From assembly GCA_020725555.1 (NCBI GenBank), contig DYEU01000010.1, positions 138,980 to 202,979 on the forward strand: a DNA stretch of 64,000 nucleotides, read 5' to 3'. The notes under the pieces are model-generated. The model was not told where the DNA came from. It saw only the letters and a list, made by a program, of their open reading frames with translations, and searched no databases. Source of the stretch: Desulfatibacillum sp. Lineage in GTDB: Bacteria; Desulfobacterota; Desulfobacteria; Desulfobacterales; SpSt-501. How positions within the stretch are numbered: position 1 is the first letter of the stretch; each line of letters begins with the position of its first letter. Of this stretch, positions 33,656-42,747 are shown piece after piece. Made by a program: the position numbers and the translations under genes.

Positions 33656-34537
33656 ATGGACGCCTTCTGGGCCTGGTGGCAGAGCCTGCCCCAGCGGATC
33701 GACCCGGTGATTTTCCAGATCGGGTCCTTCCGCTTGCAGTACTACGGCCTGATGTACCTCGTCGCCTTCGGGGTCACCTACGCCCTCGTCCTGCGGCGGC
33801 TGCGCACGGAACGCGGCTTCGCCATCACGCGGGATCAGGCGAACGACCTTTTCACCTGGGTCATCGTCGGGCTGATGGTGGGTGCGCGGCTGGGCTACGT
33901 CCTCTTCTACAACTTCGGCTACTACCTGGAGCGGCCCCTCGAGATCGTGCTCCCCTTCGATTTCAGGAACGGAATCCGCTTCACGGGCTTCTCGGGGATG
34001 TCCTACCACGGCGGCTTGATCGGGGTGCTCGCCGCCGCCTGGGGATGCACACGGCGGCAGGGGGTCTCGCTGCGCGAGGCGGCCGACCTGGTCGTCCCGG
34101 CCGCCCCGCTGGGCTACACCTTCGGCCGGATCGGCAACTTCATCAACGGCGAGCTCTACGGCCGGGTGACCGCCTCTCCGATCGGCATGGTCTTCCCCCT
34201 CGCCCCCGACCGCGCCCTGCGCCACCCTTCCCAGCTCTACGAAGCGCTTCTCGAAGGGGTGGCGCTCTTTGCGCTCTTGTGGTCCCTGCGCCGGAGGCCC
34301 TTTCCGCGGGGCGCCATGCTCGCCCTCTACCTCGTCGGCTACGGGACGGCCCGCTTCCTCGTCGAGTTTTTCCGGGAGCCGGACGCCCACATCGGCTACA
34401 CCTGGGGCGGCCTGACCCGCGGCCAGCTCCTCTGCGCCGGCATGATCGCCGCCGGCCTCATCCTCTACCGTTTCCTCCGGCGCCTGCCGCAGAGCCCCCC
34501 TGCGGGTCTGCGGTCACCTTCACCACGGCGAGCGTGA
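33656..34537 (+). CDS. lgt: Prolipoprotein diacylglyceryl transferase
   Basis: A 293-residue inner-membrane enzyme with about seven helices that adds diacylglycerol to the lipobox Cys of prolipoproteins. The Lgt signature GRIGNFINGELYGR is present with the essential Arg/Asn, together with FSGMSYHGGLIGVLAAAW (the catalytic His region) and the final YTWGGLTRGQLLC. The length is normal. The last 80 bp overlap the convergent phosphatase gene. It has its own promoter at 33582. Confidence 0.95.
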   Translation: MDAFWAWWQSLPQRIDPVIFQIGSFRLQYYGLMYLVAFGVTYALVLRRLRTERGFAITRDQANDLFTWVIVGLMVGARLGYVLFYNFGYYLERPLEIVLPFDFRNGIRFTGFSGMSYHGGLIGVLAAAWGCTRRQGVSLREAADLVVPAAPLGYTFGRIGNFINGELYGRVTASPIGMVFPLAPDRALRHPSQLYEALLEGVALFALLWSLRRRPFPRGAMLALYLVGYGTARFLVEFFREPDAHIGYTWGGLTRGQLLCAGMIAAGLILYRFLRRLPQSPPAGLRSPSPRRA

Positions 34538-36317
34538 CATCGTCTTCCATGGGGGAAACCCCACGGAAGCGGTCGAGATCCGCGAGCACGGCCTCGAGGA
34601 TCCCCGCGGCCGGAAGGTGGGCGTGGCGTTCGAGCACCGCCGCAAGGCGCATCTTTCCGTAACGCCCCGCGCCCGGGTTCCGGCTTTCCCAGATGCCGTC
34701 GGTCCCGATCAGGAGGACGTCTCCGGCCCGAAGGCCGGAGAGCGGGGACGCCCGGTAGGCCGCCTCCTCCGCGACACCCAGGGCGGCTCCGGGGGGTTTC
34801 CTCAGGCGGCTCACCCGGCCCGAGGCGGCGTCGAAGAAAAACGGCGGATCGTGGCCGGCGGCGACCCACTCGCCGCGAAGCGGGGAGGGAGCCATCTCCA
34901 CGGCGACGAGGGTGACGAAGCTGCCGCTGCGGGCCGTGTCCCGGCAGAGCAGGCGGTTGGTCTCCGCCACCGCCGCGGCGAGCCCGATCGGCCGCCTGAG
35001 CTCGGCGCGCAGAAAGGCCCGCACGGTCGTCATCAGGAGCGCGGCCGAGATGCCGTGCCCGACGACGTCGCCGACGGCGAAGCACCAGGAGGGCCGGCCG
35101 GTGCCCTCGCCGCGGGCAATGAAATCGAAGTAGTCCCCCCCGGTTTCCTGGCAGTACAGGCTGCGCGCGGCGATGTCGAGGCCGGGGACTTCGGGCGGCC
35201 GCGAGGGAAGGAGGTTTCGTTGCACCTCCTCGGCGAGCTTGAGCGCCTCCTTGAGTGCCAGGCGCTCCCGGAGCTGGCGGGTCATGCGGTTGAAGCTGAG
35301 GATCATCTCCCCGATCTCGTCGCGGCGCCGCACGGGCAGCGGGTCGCCGAACTCCCCATGCGACAGGCGGATCGCCTCGCGCGCGACCTGGCGGATTTCC
35401 CCGGCCAGACGGCCCATGGCCCAGGCGATCGTGCCGCCGATCAGCACCATGAGGCCGAGGGAAAAGAGGACGTAGACGTCGCGGAAGGCGAGCAGGGGGG
35501 CGAGCACCTCGCGGCCGGGGGCGATCAGCACGAGAAACCAGGGCGCCTCGCTCAACCGGTGAAAGCCGCTCACCTCCCGCGGCGGCACGCCCGCCCCCAG
35601 CAGCGTCCCCGAGGGGCTGCCGGCCATCGCCCTGAGCGTCGCCTGCTCGAGGGGGTCGCCGCTTGCGCCCAGGACCCCGGCGGAGTATGGCGTGCGGCCG
35701 ATGAGGATGCGCCCGGTTTCATCCACCAGAAAGGCCTTGAGGGTCTGCCACCAGGCGGAATCGATCACGTGGCGGAAGATGAAATCGAAGTCGACGACCG
35801 CTTCCAGCCGCCCGACGGCCGCGCCCTCGTCGTCGAGGAGCTCAGCCACCACCTCGAAGGTGCCGTGCTCGTCCCGCGGGTCGAAACGCGGGGGGGTGAC
35901 GCCGCGGATCCTCGTCCCGGCGTAGCGGCCCATCATCCGCCCGTGGCCGGGGCCGCCCCGCATCCCGGCGTGGGGCCCCGGCGCGGAGGGCGCGGCCTTT
36001 TCCCCGTCGAGCCGCACTTCGACGACCCCCTCCTGCCGGATGAGGCGATCGAGAGCCCAGCGCCGGAAGGCTTCCCCGGGCAGATCGGCCGGCGCCTCCT
36101 CGAAGACGCGGATCGCCGCCTTGATGCGCGCCAGGTGCATGTCCGCGATGTGCGCCGCGCGCGCGAGCTTCAAAACGGCCGACTCGCGCCACTGGGCGAG
36201 CAGCTGGTCGCGCAGCAGGAAAAACCCGGTGAGCCCCGCGGCAAGCAGCAGGACCGCAACCGGAAGAATCATCGCCGCGGAGAAGCGCCACTGCAGACGT
36301 GAGGAGAAGGCCGGCAT
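34458..36317 (-). CDS. Membrane sensor with HAMP and SpoIIE/PP2C phosphatase domain (RsbU-like)
   Basis: A 619-residue inner-membrane protein. A first helix (about 12-36) precedes a periplasmic sensor region that contains a His/Gly/Met-rich stretch (GPHAGMRGGPGHGRMMGRYAG), a second helix (about 290-312, VYVLFSLGLMVLIGGTIAW) precedes a HAMP linker, and the C-terminal half is a PP2C-like serine phosphatase of the SpoIIE type. Metal-binding motifs are QETGGDYFDFI, GDVVGHGISAALLM and GTDGIWE. The family activates anti-anti-sigma factors by dephosphorylation, but no RsbV/RsbW partner is in the window. ATG 36317 follows GGGGGG. Confidence 0.9.
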   Translation of the reverse strand: MPAFSSRLQWRFSAAMILPVAVLLLAAGLTGFFLLRDQLLAQWRESAVLKLARAAHIADMHLARIKAAIRVFEEAPADLPGEAFRRWALDRLIRQEGVVEVRLDGEKAAPSAPGPHAGMRGGPGHGRMMGRYAGTRIRGVTPPRFDPRDEHGTFEVVAELLDDEGAAVGRLEAVVDFDFIFRHVIDSAWWQTLKAFLVDETGRILIGRTPYSAGVLGASGDPLEQATLRAMAGSPSGTLLGAGVPPREVSGFHRLSEAPWFLVLIAPGREVLAPLLAFRDVYVLFSLGLMVLIGGTIAWAMGRLAGEIRQVAREAIRLSHGEFGDPLPVRRRDEIGEMILSFNRMTRQLRERLALKEALKLAEEVQRNLLPSRPPEVPGLDIAARSLYCQETGGDYFDFIARGEGTGRPSWCFAVGDVVGHGISAALLMTTVRAFLRAELRRPIGLAAAVAETNRLLCRDTARSGSFVTLVAVEMAPSPLRGEWVAAGHDPPFFFDAASGRVSRLRKPPGAALGVAEEAAYRASPLSGLRAGDVLLIGTDGIWESRNPGAGRYGKMRLAAVLERHAHLPAAGILEAVLADLDRFRGVSPMEDDVTLAVVKVTADPQGGSAAGAGGNGRG

Positions 36318-36344
36318 GATCCCCCCGGAACGAAGAGCCGTCCC

Positions 36345-36374
36345 GGTATACCGCGCCGGCCGACCCGGCGGCAA
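36345..36374 (-). promoter_or_regulatory. Promoter of the SpoIIE-type phosphatase gene
   Basis: Minus strand TTGCCG (36374-36369), 18-base spacer, TATACC (36350-36345). It is divergent from the ABC transporter promoter 17 bases away. Confidence 0.48.
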
Positions 36375-36390
36375 GCGGGGGCGCGTCTCC

Positions 36391-36419
36391 TTGAGAATCG
36401 GGATTCGGGTTGCTATGGT
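36391..36419 (+). promoter_or_regulatory. Promoter of the NitT/TauT-like ABC operon
   Basis: TTGAGA (36391-36396), 17-base spacer, TATGGT (36414-36419), about 65 bases before the ATPase gene start at 36484. Confidence 0.55.
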
Positions 36420-36483
36420 AGCCCCCGCCGCCCGGCGGGGGGAGCCTCCCGCCCCGCGAGGGGGGATTTCCCGGAGGGTCCGG

Positions 36484-37176
36484 ATGGAGCTCGAGGGCCA
36501 GGACATCGCCTACCGCTACCCGAACGCCGCCGCGGACCTCTTCGAGGGTCTCGACTTCCGCATCCGGGGGCCGGGCTTTCACGCCCTCTTCGGGCCTTCC
36601 GGGGTGGGGAAATCGACGCTCGCGCGCCTGCTGAGCGGGTCGCTTGCCGGGCAGCGCGGCCGCCTCAACGCGCGGGGCATGGACCGCGTGCTGTACACCT
36701 ACAACCTCGAGCGCCTTCCGGGCTGGACGACCCTGCGGGAGCATTTCGAGGAGACCGCCTCGGCCTCCGGCCGCCCCCGCCTCGAAACCCTGCTCGACAC
36801 CTTCGACATCCGGCCGCTCGCGGACGCCCGCTTCCCGCGGCTCTCGCTCGGGCAGCAAAACCGGGCCAACCTCGTGCGCTACCTCCTGCAGGAGTTCGAT
36901 CTCCTGATCATGGACGAAAGCCTCGCCAACGTCGACGAGGCGACCCGCCACCGGATCCTTCTGCGGATCAAAGCGCTCTTCCCCGAGCGCTGTTTTCTCT
37001 ACATCTCGCACAACGTGGCCGAGGTGGCCCGCTTCTGCGGAGACGTCCTCGTCCTGCGCGGCCACCCCAAGCGCCCGCCCCTCGTCGTCGTCCCCGGCGG
37101 GGACCAGCGCGAGGGCGCCGAGCCCGACCCGGCGCGGCTTGAACGCGCCATGCTGGCGATCGTCCATGCTGCATAG
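36484..37176 (+). CDS. ABC transporter ATPase, NitT/TauT-like
   Basis: A 230-residue ATPase. Walker A is GPSGVGKSTLARLLSG near residue 36, the signature LSLGQQNRANLVRYLL departs from LSGGQ, and Walker B is LLIMDESLANVD with Ser replacing the usual Pro after the catalytic Glu. The H-loop is YISHNVAEVARF. The group resembles ATPases for nitrate, taurine, sulfonates and pyrimidine precursors. ATG 36484 has GGAGGG seven bases upstream. The gene overlaps the permease gene by 11 bp; the operon is ATPase-permease-binding protein. Confidence 0.85.
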   Translation: MELEGQDIAYRYPNAAADLFEGLDFRIRGPGFHALFGPSGVGKSTLARLLSGSLAGQRGRLNARGMDRVLYTYNLERLPGWTTLREHFEETASASGRPRLETLLDTFDIRPLADARFPRLSLGQQNRANLVRYLLQEFDLLIMDESLANVDEATRHRILLRIKALFPERCFLYISHNVAEVARFCGDVLVLRGHPKRPPLVVVPGGDQREGAEPDPARLERAMLAIVHAA

Positions 37177-37915
37177 GCGCCTGACCCAGTTCTTCATCCT
37201 GTATGCGGCCGGTGTCGGCCTGCTGCTCGCGTTCAAGGTCGCCCTGGGGCTTTCGGACTACGTCATCCCCGGCCCGGGGGAGATCTGGCGGACGGGACAG
37301 ACCTACGGGGCGGCCTACGCCGCCGCCGTCCTGAACACGCTCGGTGTGGCCGTCCTGGGCCATGGGCTCTCGATCGTCCTCGCCGCGGCGGTCGCCGTGA
37401 TCGCCCGGCTCAAGGACTGGATCGGCGGCTTCATTCGCACGGCCGCCTTCAACATCCAGTCCTACCCCATCGTCGCCGTCGCCCCCATCCTCTTCATCCT
37501 CCTGGGCGACGGGCTGGCGACGCGCCTGCTGATCGCCGCCTTGATCTGCTACTTTCCCCTTCTGCTCTCGTTTCTGGGCGTCTTCTCCGAGCCCGTGCGC
37601 GAGATCGAGCATTTCTACGAGGCCACCGGCCGCATGACCTGGCGGCTGCAGATCAAGATCCGGGCCTTCGAAAACCTGCAGAAACTCACCACCGTCGTGG
37701 TCGGAAGCGCCACCCTGGCCATGGTGGGGACGATCGTGGCCGAGTTCATCGCCGCCACGGCGGGAATCGGCTACAGCATCCGCATCGCCCTCTACCAGAG
37801 CGACCTCGCCAAGATCCTGGTGGCGCTGCTGCTGATCGGGGTCGGGACCTCGCTCTGGCTCGTCCTGCTCGAGGGGCTGGGGGCCGCCCTGCAGCGGAGA
37901 ATGGAGCGCCCATGA
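37166..37915 (+). CDS. ABC transporter permease, NitT/TauT-like
   Basis: A 249-residue permease with about six helices of the BPD_transp_1 (SsuC/TauC-like) family. LSDYVIPGPGEIWRTGQTYGAAYAAAVLNTLGVA carries the P-sP-x-i-w start of the family, and the EAA-type loop is YEATGRMTWRLQIKIRAFENLQKLTTVV. VGTIVAEFIAATAGIGYSI is the conserved C-terminal part. The start ATG 37166 overlaps the ATPase gene. The 3' end overlaps the binding-protein gene by ATGA. Confidence 0.88.
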   Translation: MLHRRLTQFFILYAAGVGLLLAFKVALGLSDYVIPGPGEIWRTGQTYGAAYAAAVLNTLGVAVLGHGLSIVLAAAVAVIARLKDWIGGFIRTAAFNIQSYPIVAVAPILFILLGDGLATRLLIAALICYFPLLLSFLGVFSEPVREIEHFYEATGRMTWRLQIKIRAFENLQKLTTVVVGSATLAMVGTIVAEFIAATAGIGYSIRIALYQSDLAKILVALLLIGVGTSLWLVLLEGLGAALQRRMERP

Positions 37916-38931
37916 GGCGGCGGCGTGCGGCCGGGGGTTCGGGGGCGGGGCGTGGCCTTCGCCGGTGGGCGGCGGCGGCCGCCCTGGTCGCGCTGCTTGC
38001 GGGCTGCGCCCCGCGCGAGGGGGTGGAGGAGATCCACTACCGCCTGAAGTGGCTCTGCAACGTGAGCACCGTCGGGGACCTCTACGCCCTCGAAAAGGGG
38101 CATTTCGCGCGCGCGGGGCTGCGGGTGAACGTGAAGCCCGGGGGGCCCGAACGCGACGCCCTGAAGGAGCTCGAGCTCGGCCACGCCCAGTTCGGCGTCG
38201 CCTCGGCCGACCAGGTCCTGCGGGCCGCAGCCAAGGGAGCCCCCCTCGTGGTCCTGGCCCAGCTCTTCCAGGTCAACCCCCTGCAATGGATCTACCGCCC
38301 CGACAAGAGCCCCTTCCGCGAGCCCGCCGATCTGCGGGGCCGGACCGTCGGCGTCACCTTCGGCGGCAACGACGAGACCATCCTGCGCGCCCTTCTCGCC
38401 CGCCACGGCATCGCCGAGGGCGAGTTGCGCCTCTTCAGCGTGCGCTACGACTACACGCCCTTCTACGAGGGGCGGGTGCATTTCTGGCCCCTCTACATCA
38501 ACGCGCAGGCGCCGATCATCGGCGAACGGCTCGAAAAGGCGGGCGAACCGATCGCCTTTCTCGACCCCCACCGCTGGGGGGTGCGCTTCGTCGCCAACTC
38601 GGTCATCACCACGCGGGAGATGCTCCGCCAGCATCCCCGGACGGTGAGCCGCTTTCTCGCTGCGCTGCTGGAAGCCTGGCGGGAAGCCCTCGATCCGGCA
38701 AACGAGGAGGCCGCGGTCCAGGTCCTGCTCGCCGCCGACCGCGAAACCCCCGAGGCGATCGTGCGCCGCCAGATTCCCGTCACGCGGCGCCTCATGGTCC
38801 CGGAACCGCCGGCCGCCTTCGGCCGCATCGACGAGGCCGCCTGGCGCGAGACCGAGGAGATCCTGCGCGTGCAGGGGTTGATCGAGCGGCCGGTCGACGT
38901 GAGATCCCTCTTCGCCGAAAACCTGCCCTGA
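37912..38931 (+). CDS. NMT1/THI5-like substrate-binding lipoprotein
   Basis: A 339-residue SBP. An Arg-rich N-terminus and hydrophobic core end at the lipobox LLAGC near residue 32, so it is probably anchored to the outer leaflet of the inner membrane. The mature part IHYRLKWLCNVSTVGDLYALEKGHFARAGL, LKELELGHAQFGVASADQV and LRGRTVGVTFGGNDETIL is the NMT1/THI5 family pattern of ABC importers for nitrate, alkanesulfonates or thiamine-pyrimidine precursors. The ligand is not assignable. Confidence 0.87.
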   Translation: MRRRRAAGGSGAGRGLRRWAAAAALVALLAGCAPREGVEEIHYRLKWLCNVSTVGDLYALEKGHFARAGLRVNVKPGGPERDALKELELGHAQFGVASADQVLRAAAKGAPLVVLAQLFQVNPLQWIYRPDKSPFREPADLRGRTVGVTFGGNDETILRALLARHGIAEGELRLFSVRYDYTPFYEGRVHFWPLYINAQAPIIGERLEKAGEPIAFLDPHRWGVRFVANSVITTREMLRQHPRTVSRFLAALLEAWREALDPANEEAAVQVLLAADRETPEAIVRRQIPVTRRLMVPEPPAAFGRIDEAAWRETEEILRVQGLIERPVDVRSLFAENLP

Positions 38932-39022
38932 CCCCGGGGGCCCCCCTTTTCCCCCCCGCCGAAGGAGACTGGCGCCGCCCCGGCACTCCCCGGCCGAAGC
39001 CCCCGGGGAACGCGGGCCGAAT

Positions 39023-39051
39023 TTCCCCTGCAGGTGCGATCGTGGTATGAT
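39023..39051 (+). promoter_or_regulatory. Promoter candidate of the hybrid kinase gene
   Basis: TATGAT (39046-39051) is an excellent -10, but the -35 at 17 bases (TTCCCC, 39023-39028) is poor. The -10 overlaps an ATG at 39047, which excludes that codon as start and supports ATG 39134. The preceding stretch 38932-39022 is GC-rich with no clear feature. Confidence 0.45.
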
Positions 39052-39133
39052 GAAGAAGGTTCCGTTTTCCTCGTCATCGGCCGACCCCGTCCCGGGGGAT
39101 GCCGCGACGCCGAGCTGCGGGAAGGCGCCATCC

Positions 39134-41419
39134 ATGTCTTTTTCAGAAGGATTGCGGAGGGTTGTCGAGTTCATCGAACGCCGCTTCGGCAGCCTTCGCG
39201 CCGCGGAGGCGGAGGAAGACGGTTTTACCCGCTGGCGGGAGCGGATCCTTCTTTCCATCCTCGCCGCCAGCACCACCCTTTGCCTGCTCGCCATGGCCCC
39301 CGCCCTCTATCTCGCCCTCGGCCGGGGCCTCTGGGTGCTTGCCGTCTTCGACGTGCTCGCCGCCTCGCTGTGCGCCTCGCTTCTTTTGCTGCGGCGGCTC
39401 TCCTTCCGCAAACGGGCCAGTTTGACCCTCCTGTTGCCCTTTCTCGTGGGCATCACGGTCATCTCCCAGGCGGGGTTCCTGAGCGGCGGCCCGGCCTGGC
39501 TCTTCGCCTTCAGCGTGCTCGCGGGCGTGCTGCTGGGGATCCGGGCCGCGCTCGCGGCCATCGGGATGAACACGGCGGCCATCCTCGGCCTCGCCTGGCT
39601 CTCCGCGGAGGGGCTCCTGGCCGCTCCCAACGAGACGATCGGCGTCGTCCTCGCCGTCAGCGCGGGGGCCAACTTCGTCTTTCTCAACCTCGTCGCCGCC
39701 ATCTCGGTCGCCGTGCTCGTAAACGGCCTGCAATCCCTGAACCGCAAGGCGCTCGCCGTGACCCAGGCCTTGCGGGACGAGCGGGCCGATCTCCTGCGCA
39801 CGCGGGAAAAACTGCGGGAGGAGATCGCCGTGCGCCGGGCCTCCGAGCAGGCGCTGCGCCAGAGCGAGCAGAAATACCGGCTGCTCGCCGAGAACGTGCG
39901 CGACGTGATCTGGATGACCGATCTCGATCTGCGCTTCACCTTCGTCAGCCCCTCGATCCAGGCCCTCCAGGGGTTCACCCCCGAGGAGCACCGCAGGCTG
40001 CGGCCCGAGGAGCTGATCACCCCGGAGTCGCTCGCCCGGGCCCGCCGCGAACTCGCCCGCCAGCTCGAGCTCGGCCGCAAGACCGGCTCCTTCGAGCGCT
40101 CCGTCACGATGGAGGTCGAGCTCCTCCACAAGGACGGCCGGATCGTCCCCGCCGAGGTGAGCGCCTCCTTTCTCGTGGGGGAAGGGGGGATCCCCGTCGG
40201 CATCCTCGGGGTCACGCGCGACGTCACCGAGCGGCGCCGGGCGGAGGAGGAAAAGCGCGAGCTGATGGAGCGCCTTGCGCGATCGAAGAAAATGGAGGCA
40301 CTCGGCACCATGGCCGGCGGGGTCGCCCACGACCTGAACAACGTGCTCTCGGGGATCATCAGCTACCCCGACCTCCTGCTCATGGACCTGCCGCCCGACA
40401 GCCCCCTCCGGCGGCCGCTCGAGGTGATCCGCGAGTCCGGCAAGAAGGCCGCGGCCATCGTCCAGGACCTCCTCACCCTCGCCCGCCGCGGGGTGCCCAC
40501 CTTCGAGGTGCTCAACCTGAACCTCCTCGTCGAGGAATACCTGGTCAGCCCCGAGTACCTGCGGCTCAAGGCCTTCCACCCCCGCGTCGAGGTGGAAACC
40601 CGCCTGGAGCCCGATCTCCTGAACATCCTGGGGTCCCCGATCCACCTGTCCAAGACCATCATGAACCTCGTCTCCAACGCCGCGGAGGCCATGCCGCAGG
40701 GGGGCAAGGTCGTGATCGCCACCGAAAACGTCCACTTCGACACCCCTCCCGCCGGCCGGGAACTGCGCGAGGGGGATTACGCCCTGCTGCGCGTGACCGA
40801 CACCGGCATCGGGATCCCCCCCGAGGACCTGCAGCGGATCTTCGAGCCGTTCTTCACCAAGAAGAAAATGGGCCGCAGCGGCACGGGGCTCGGGATGGCC
40901 GTCGTGTGGGGCACGGTCCAGGACCACCGGGGGGCGATCGACGTGCAGAGCACCGAGGGCGAGGGGACGGAGATCCGCGTGTATCTGCCGGCGACGCGGG
41001 AGTCCTGCCCGCTGCGCAGCCCTTCGGGTTCCCTCGAGGCGCTGCGGGGCGCGGGGGAGAAGGTGCTCGTCGTCGACGACATGAAGGAACAGCGGGAGAT
41101 CGCGGTCGAGATCCTCGGCCAGCTGGGCTACGACGTGCGGGCGGTGGAAACCGGCGAGCAGGCCGTCGAGCTCCTGCGGCGCGAAAAGGTCGATCTCCTC
41201 GTTCTCGACATGATCATGGACCCGGGGATCGACGGCCTGGAGACCCTGCACCGCGTGAAGCAGCTGCACCCGCACCAGAAGGCGATCATCACCAGCGGCT
41301 ACGCCGAGACCGAGCGGGTGCGGATCGCCCAGCAGTTGGGCGCCGGCTGCTACCTGAAAAAACCCTACACCGTGCAGAACCTCGCCGCGGCGATCAAGGC
41401 CGAGCTTTCCCGAGGCTGA
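39134..41419 (+). CDS. Membrane PAS hybrid histidine kinase with C-terminal receiver
   Basis: A 761-residue hybrid kinase. About six membrane helices occupy residues 30-200, a coiled segment and PAS domain follow (about 235-380, DVIWMTDLDLRFTFVSPS), then the dimerisation/H-box GGVAHDLNNVLSG with the phosphorylated His, and the ATPase domain with its N-box MNLVSNAAEA and G-box DTGIGIPPEDLQ / GTGLGMAV. A receiver domain (about 645-760) has VVDD at its start, LVLDMIMD with the acceptor Asp, ITSGY and KKPY. Autophosphorylation and relay within one protein are expected. ATG 39134 has GGGAAGG upstream. No partner regulator is adjacent. Confidence 0.92.
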   Translation: MSFSEGLRRVVEFIERRFGSLRAAEAEEDGFTRWRERILLSILAASTTLCLLAMAPALYLALGRGLWVLAVFDVLAASLCASLLLLRRLSFRKRASLTLLLPFLVGITVISQAGFLSGGPAWLFAFSVLAGVLLGIRAALAAIGMNTAAILGLAWLSAEGLLAAPNETIGVVLAVSAGANFVFLNLVAAISVAVLVNGLQSLNRKALAVTQALRDERADLLRTREKLREEIAVRRASEQALRQSEQKYRLLAENVRDVIWMTDLDLRFTFVSPSIQALQGFTPEEHRRLRPEELITPESLARARRELARQLELGRKTGSFERSVTMEVELLHKDGRIVPAEVSASFLVGEGGIPVGILGVTRDVTERRRAEEEKRELMERLARSKKMEALGTMAGGVAHDLNNVLSGIISYPDLLLMDLPPDSPLRRPLEVIRESGKKAAAIVQDLLTLARRGVPTFEVLNLNLLVEEYLVSPEYLRLKAFHPRVEVETRLEPDLLNILGSPIHLSKTIMNLVSNAAEAMPQGGKVVIATENVHFDTPPAGRELREGDYALLRVTDTGIGIPPEDLQRIFEPFFTKKKMGRSGTGLGMAVVWGTVQDHRGAIDVQSTEGEGTEIRVYLPATRESCPLRSPSGSLEALRGAGEKVLVVDDMKEQREIAVEILGQLGYDVRAVETGEQAVELLRREKVDLLVLDMIMDPGIDGLETLHRVKQLHPHQKAIITSGYAETERVRIAQQLGAGCYLKKPYTVQNLAAAIKAELSRG

Positions 41420-41441
41420 GGCACTCTCCCCCTCCCCGCCC

Positions 41442-41470
41442 TTCACAAACGGGGGCTTCCGGTTTATAGG
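41442..41470 (+). promoter_or_regulatory. Promoter of the aminotransferase gene
   Basis: TTCACA (41442-41447), 17-base spacer, TATAGG (41465-41470), about 40 bases before ATG 41512. Confidence 0.55.
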
Positions 41471-41511
41471 GTCGAAGCCAGCGACGAACCCCGGAGGTGC
41501 CTCAAGCGACC

Positions 41512-42684
41512 ATGTCCCTCATCGCCTCGTCCGCCCAGAAAGTGATCCCGCCGGGCCGGATCGATCTCGCCATCGGCCAGCCCTCGCCGCGGCTTCTCCC
41601 CTTCGCAGCGATGGCCCAGGCGGCCGCCCACGCGGGGGCCGACCCCGAGCGGCTGCTTCTCTCCTACGGCACGGAACAGGGCGACGGCCGCTTCCGCGAA
41701 GCCCTGGCGCACCTGCTCGGCCCGCTCTACGGGAGAGCCGTCGATCCCGCGGAACTGCTGGTCACCAACGGCGCCTCCCAGGCGCTCGACCTCGTCTGCA
41801 CGCTTTTTTCCCGCACCGGCGATCGCATCCTCGTCGAGGAGCCGACCTACTTTCTTGCGCGCAAGATCTTCGCGGACCACGGGCTCACGCCGGTGGCGCT
41901 GCCCATGGACGAGGAGGGGCTCGTGGTGGAGGCCGTCGCCGAGGCGCTCCGCGGCGCGAAGCCCGCCTTTCTCTACACGATCCCCACCTACCACAACCCG
42001 ACGAGCCGCTGCCTCTCGACCGAACGGCGCAGACGGCTCGCCGAGCTCAGCCGGGACCGGGGCCTGCTCGTCGTCGCCGACGAGGTCTACCACCCCCTCG
42101 CCTACGAGACCCCGCCGCCACCGCCGCTCGCCTCGTTCTGCCGCGAGGCCGAGATCCTCTCGCTCGGGTCCTTCTCCAAGATCCTCGCCCCCGGGCTGCG
42201 CCTGGGATGGCTCCAGGCCGACCCGCGCCGCATCCGCCGCTTCACCGCCTGCGGCCTGCTCGACAGCGGGGGGGGGCTCAACCCCTACACCTCGGGAATC
42301 GTCCGCGGCGCTCTCGAGCTCGGCCTCGTGGAAACGCACCTGGCGCTGTTGAAAGCGACCTACCGCCCCCGGCTGCTCGCCCTGTGCACGGCCCTGCGCA
42401 AGGCGCTCCCTCCCGAGGTGCGCTTCCTGCAGCCCGAAGGGGGGTTCTTCGTCTGGCTGGAGTTCCCCGACGGGGTGGACACCGAGGCGTTGCTTGACCC
42501 CGCCCTCGAGCGCGGCCTCGAGTTCATGCCCGGCCCCCGCTTCTCGAACCGCAACGCCCTGCGCAATTGCATGCGCCTGAGCTTCGCCTACTTCGAGATC
42601 CCGGATCTCGAGGAGGGGGCCGCGCGGCTGGGCCGCCTGGTGCGGGAAACGCCGGCCGGAGTCGCCTTCGGGGACCGCAGGTAG
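41512..42684 (+). CDS. Fold-type I PLP aminotransferase (2-aminoadipate/aromatic-like, MocR-related)
   Basis: A 390-residue class I/II aminotransferase. IDLAIGQPSPRLLPF, SYGTEQGDGRFREALAHLL, VTNGASQALDLVCTLF, YTIPTYHNPTSRCLS and the PLP lysine in SLGSFSKILAPGLRLGW are visible. The GxQxGxxxLR style and the FPTYHNPT motif put it with 2-aminoadipate aminotransferase/LysN and related broad-specificity aromatic/2-oxo acid aminotransferases. ATG 41512 is chosen, with GGAGG farther upstream than usual (14 bases); an in-frame GTG at 41497 overlaps that site. It probably shares a transcript with the dehydrogenase 63 bases downstream. Confidence 0.82.
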   Translation: MSLIASSAQKVIPPGRIDLAIGQPSPRLLPFAAMAQAAAHAGADPERLLLSYGTEQGDGRFREALAHLLGPLYGRAVDPAELLVTNGASQALDLVCTLFSRTGDRILVEEPTYFLARKIFADHGLTPVALPMDEEGLVVEAVAEALRGAKPAFLYTIPTYHNPTSRCLSTERRRRLAELSRDRGLLVVADEVYHPLAYETPPPPPLASFCREAEILSLGSFSKILAPGLRLGWLQADPRRIRRFTACGLLDSGGGLNPYTSGIVRGALELGLVETHLALLKATYRPRLLALCTALRKALPPEVRFLQPEGGFFVWLEFPDGVDTEALLDPALERGLEFMPGPRFSNRNALRNCMRLSFAYFEIPDLEEGAARLGRLVRETPAGVAFGDRR

Positions 42685-42747
42685 CCTCCGCCGCCTGGGC
42701 TTCGGCCTGTGGGGTGGAGAAAACGATCTCTGTCCGGAGCAACCGCC

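Noticed and set aside
39047-39133. ATG 39047 as start of the hybrid kinase
   Set aside because: It overlaps the -10 TATGAT; ATG 39134 with GGGAAGG upstream is a better start.
39143-41446. 767-codon minus-strand frame opposite the hybrid kinase
   Set aside because: Low-complexity antisense composition with no motif; the plus strand encodes PAS, kinase and receiver domains.
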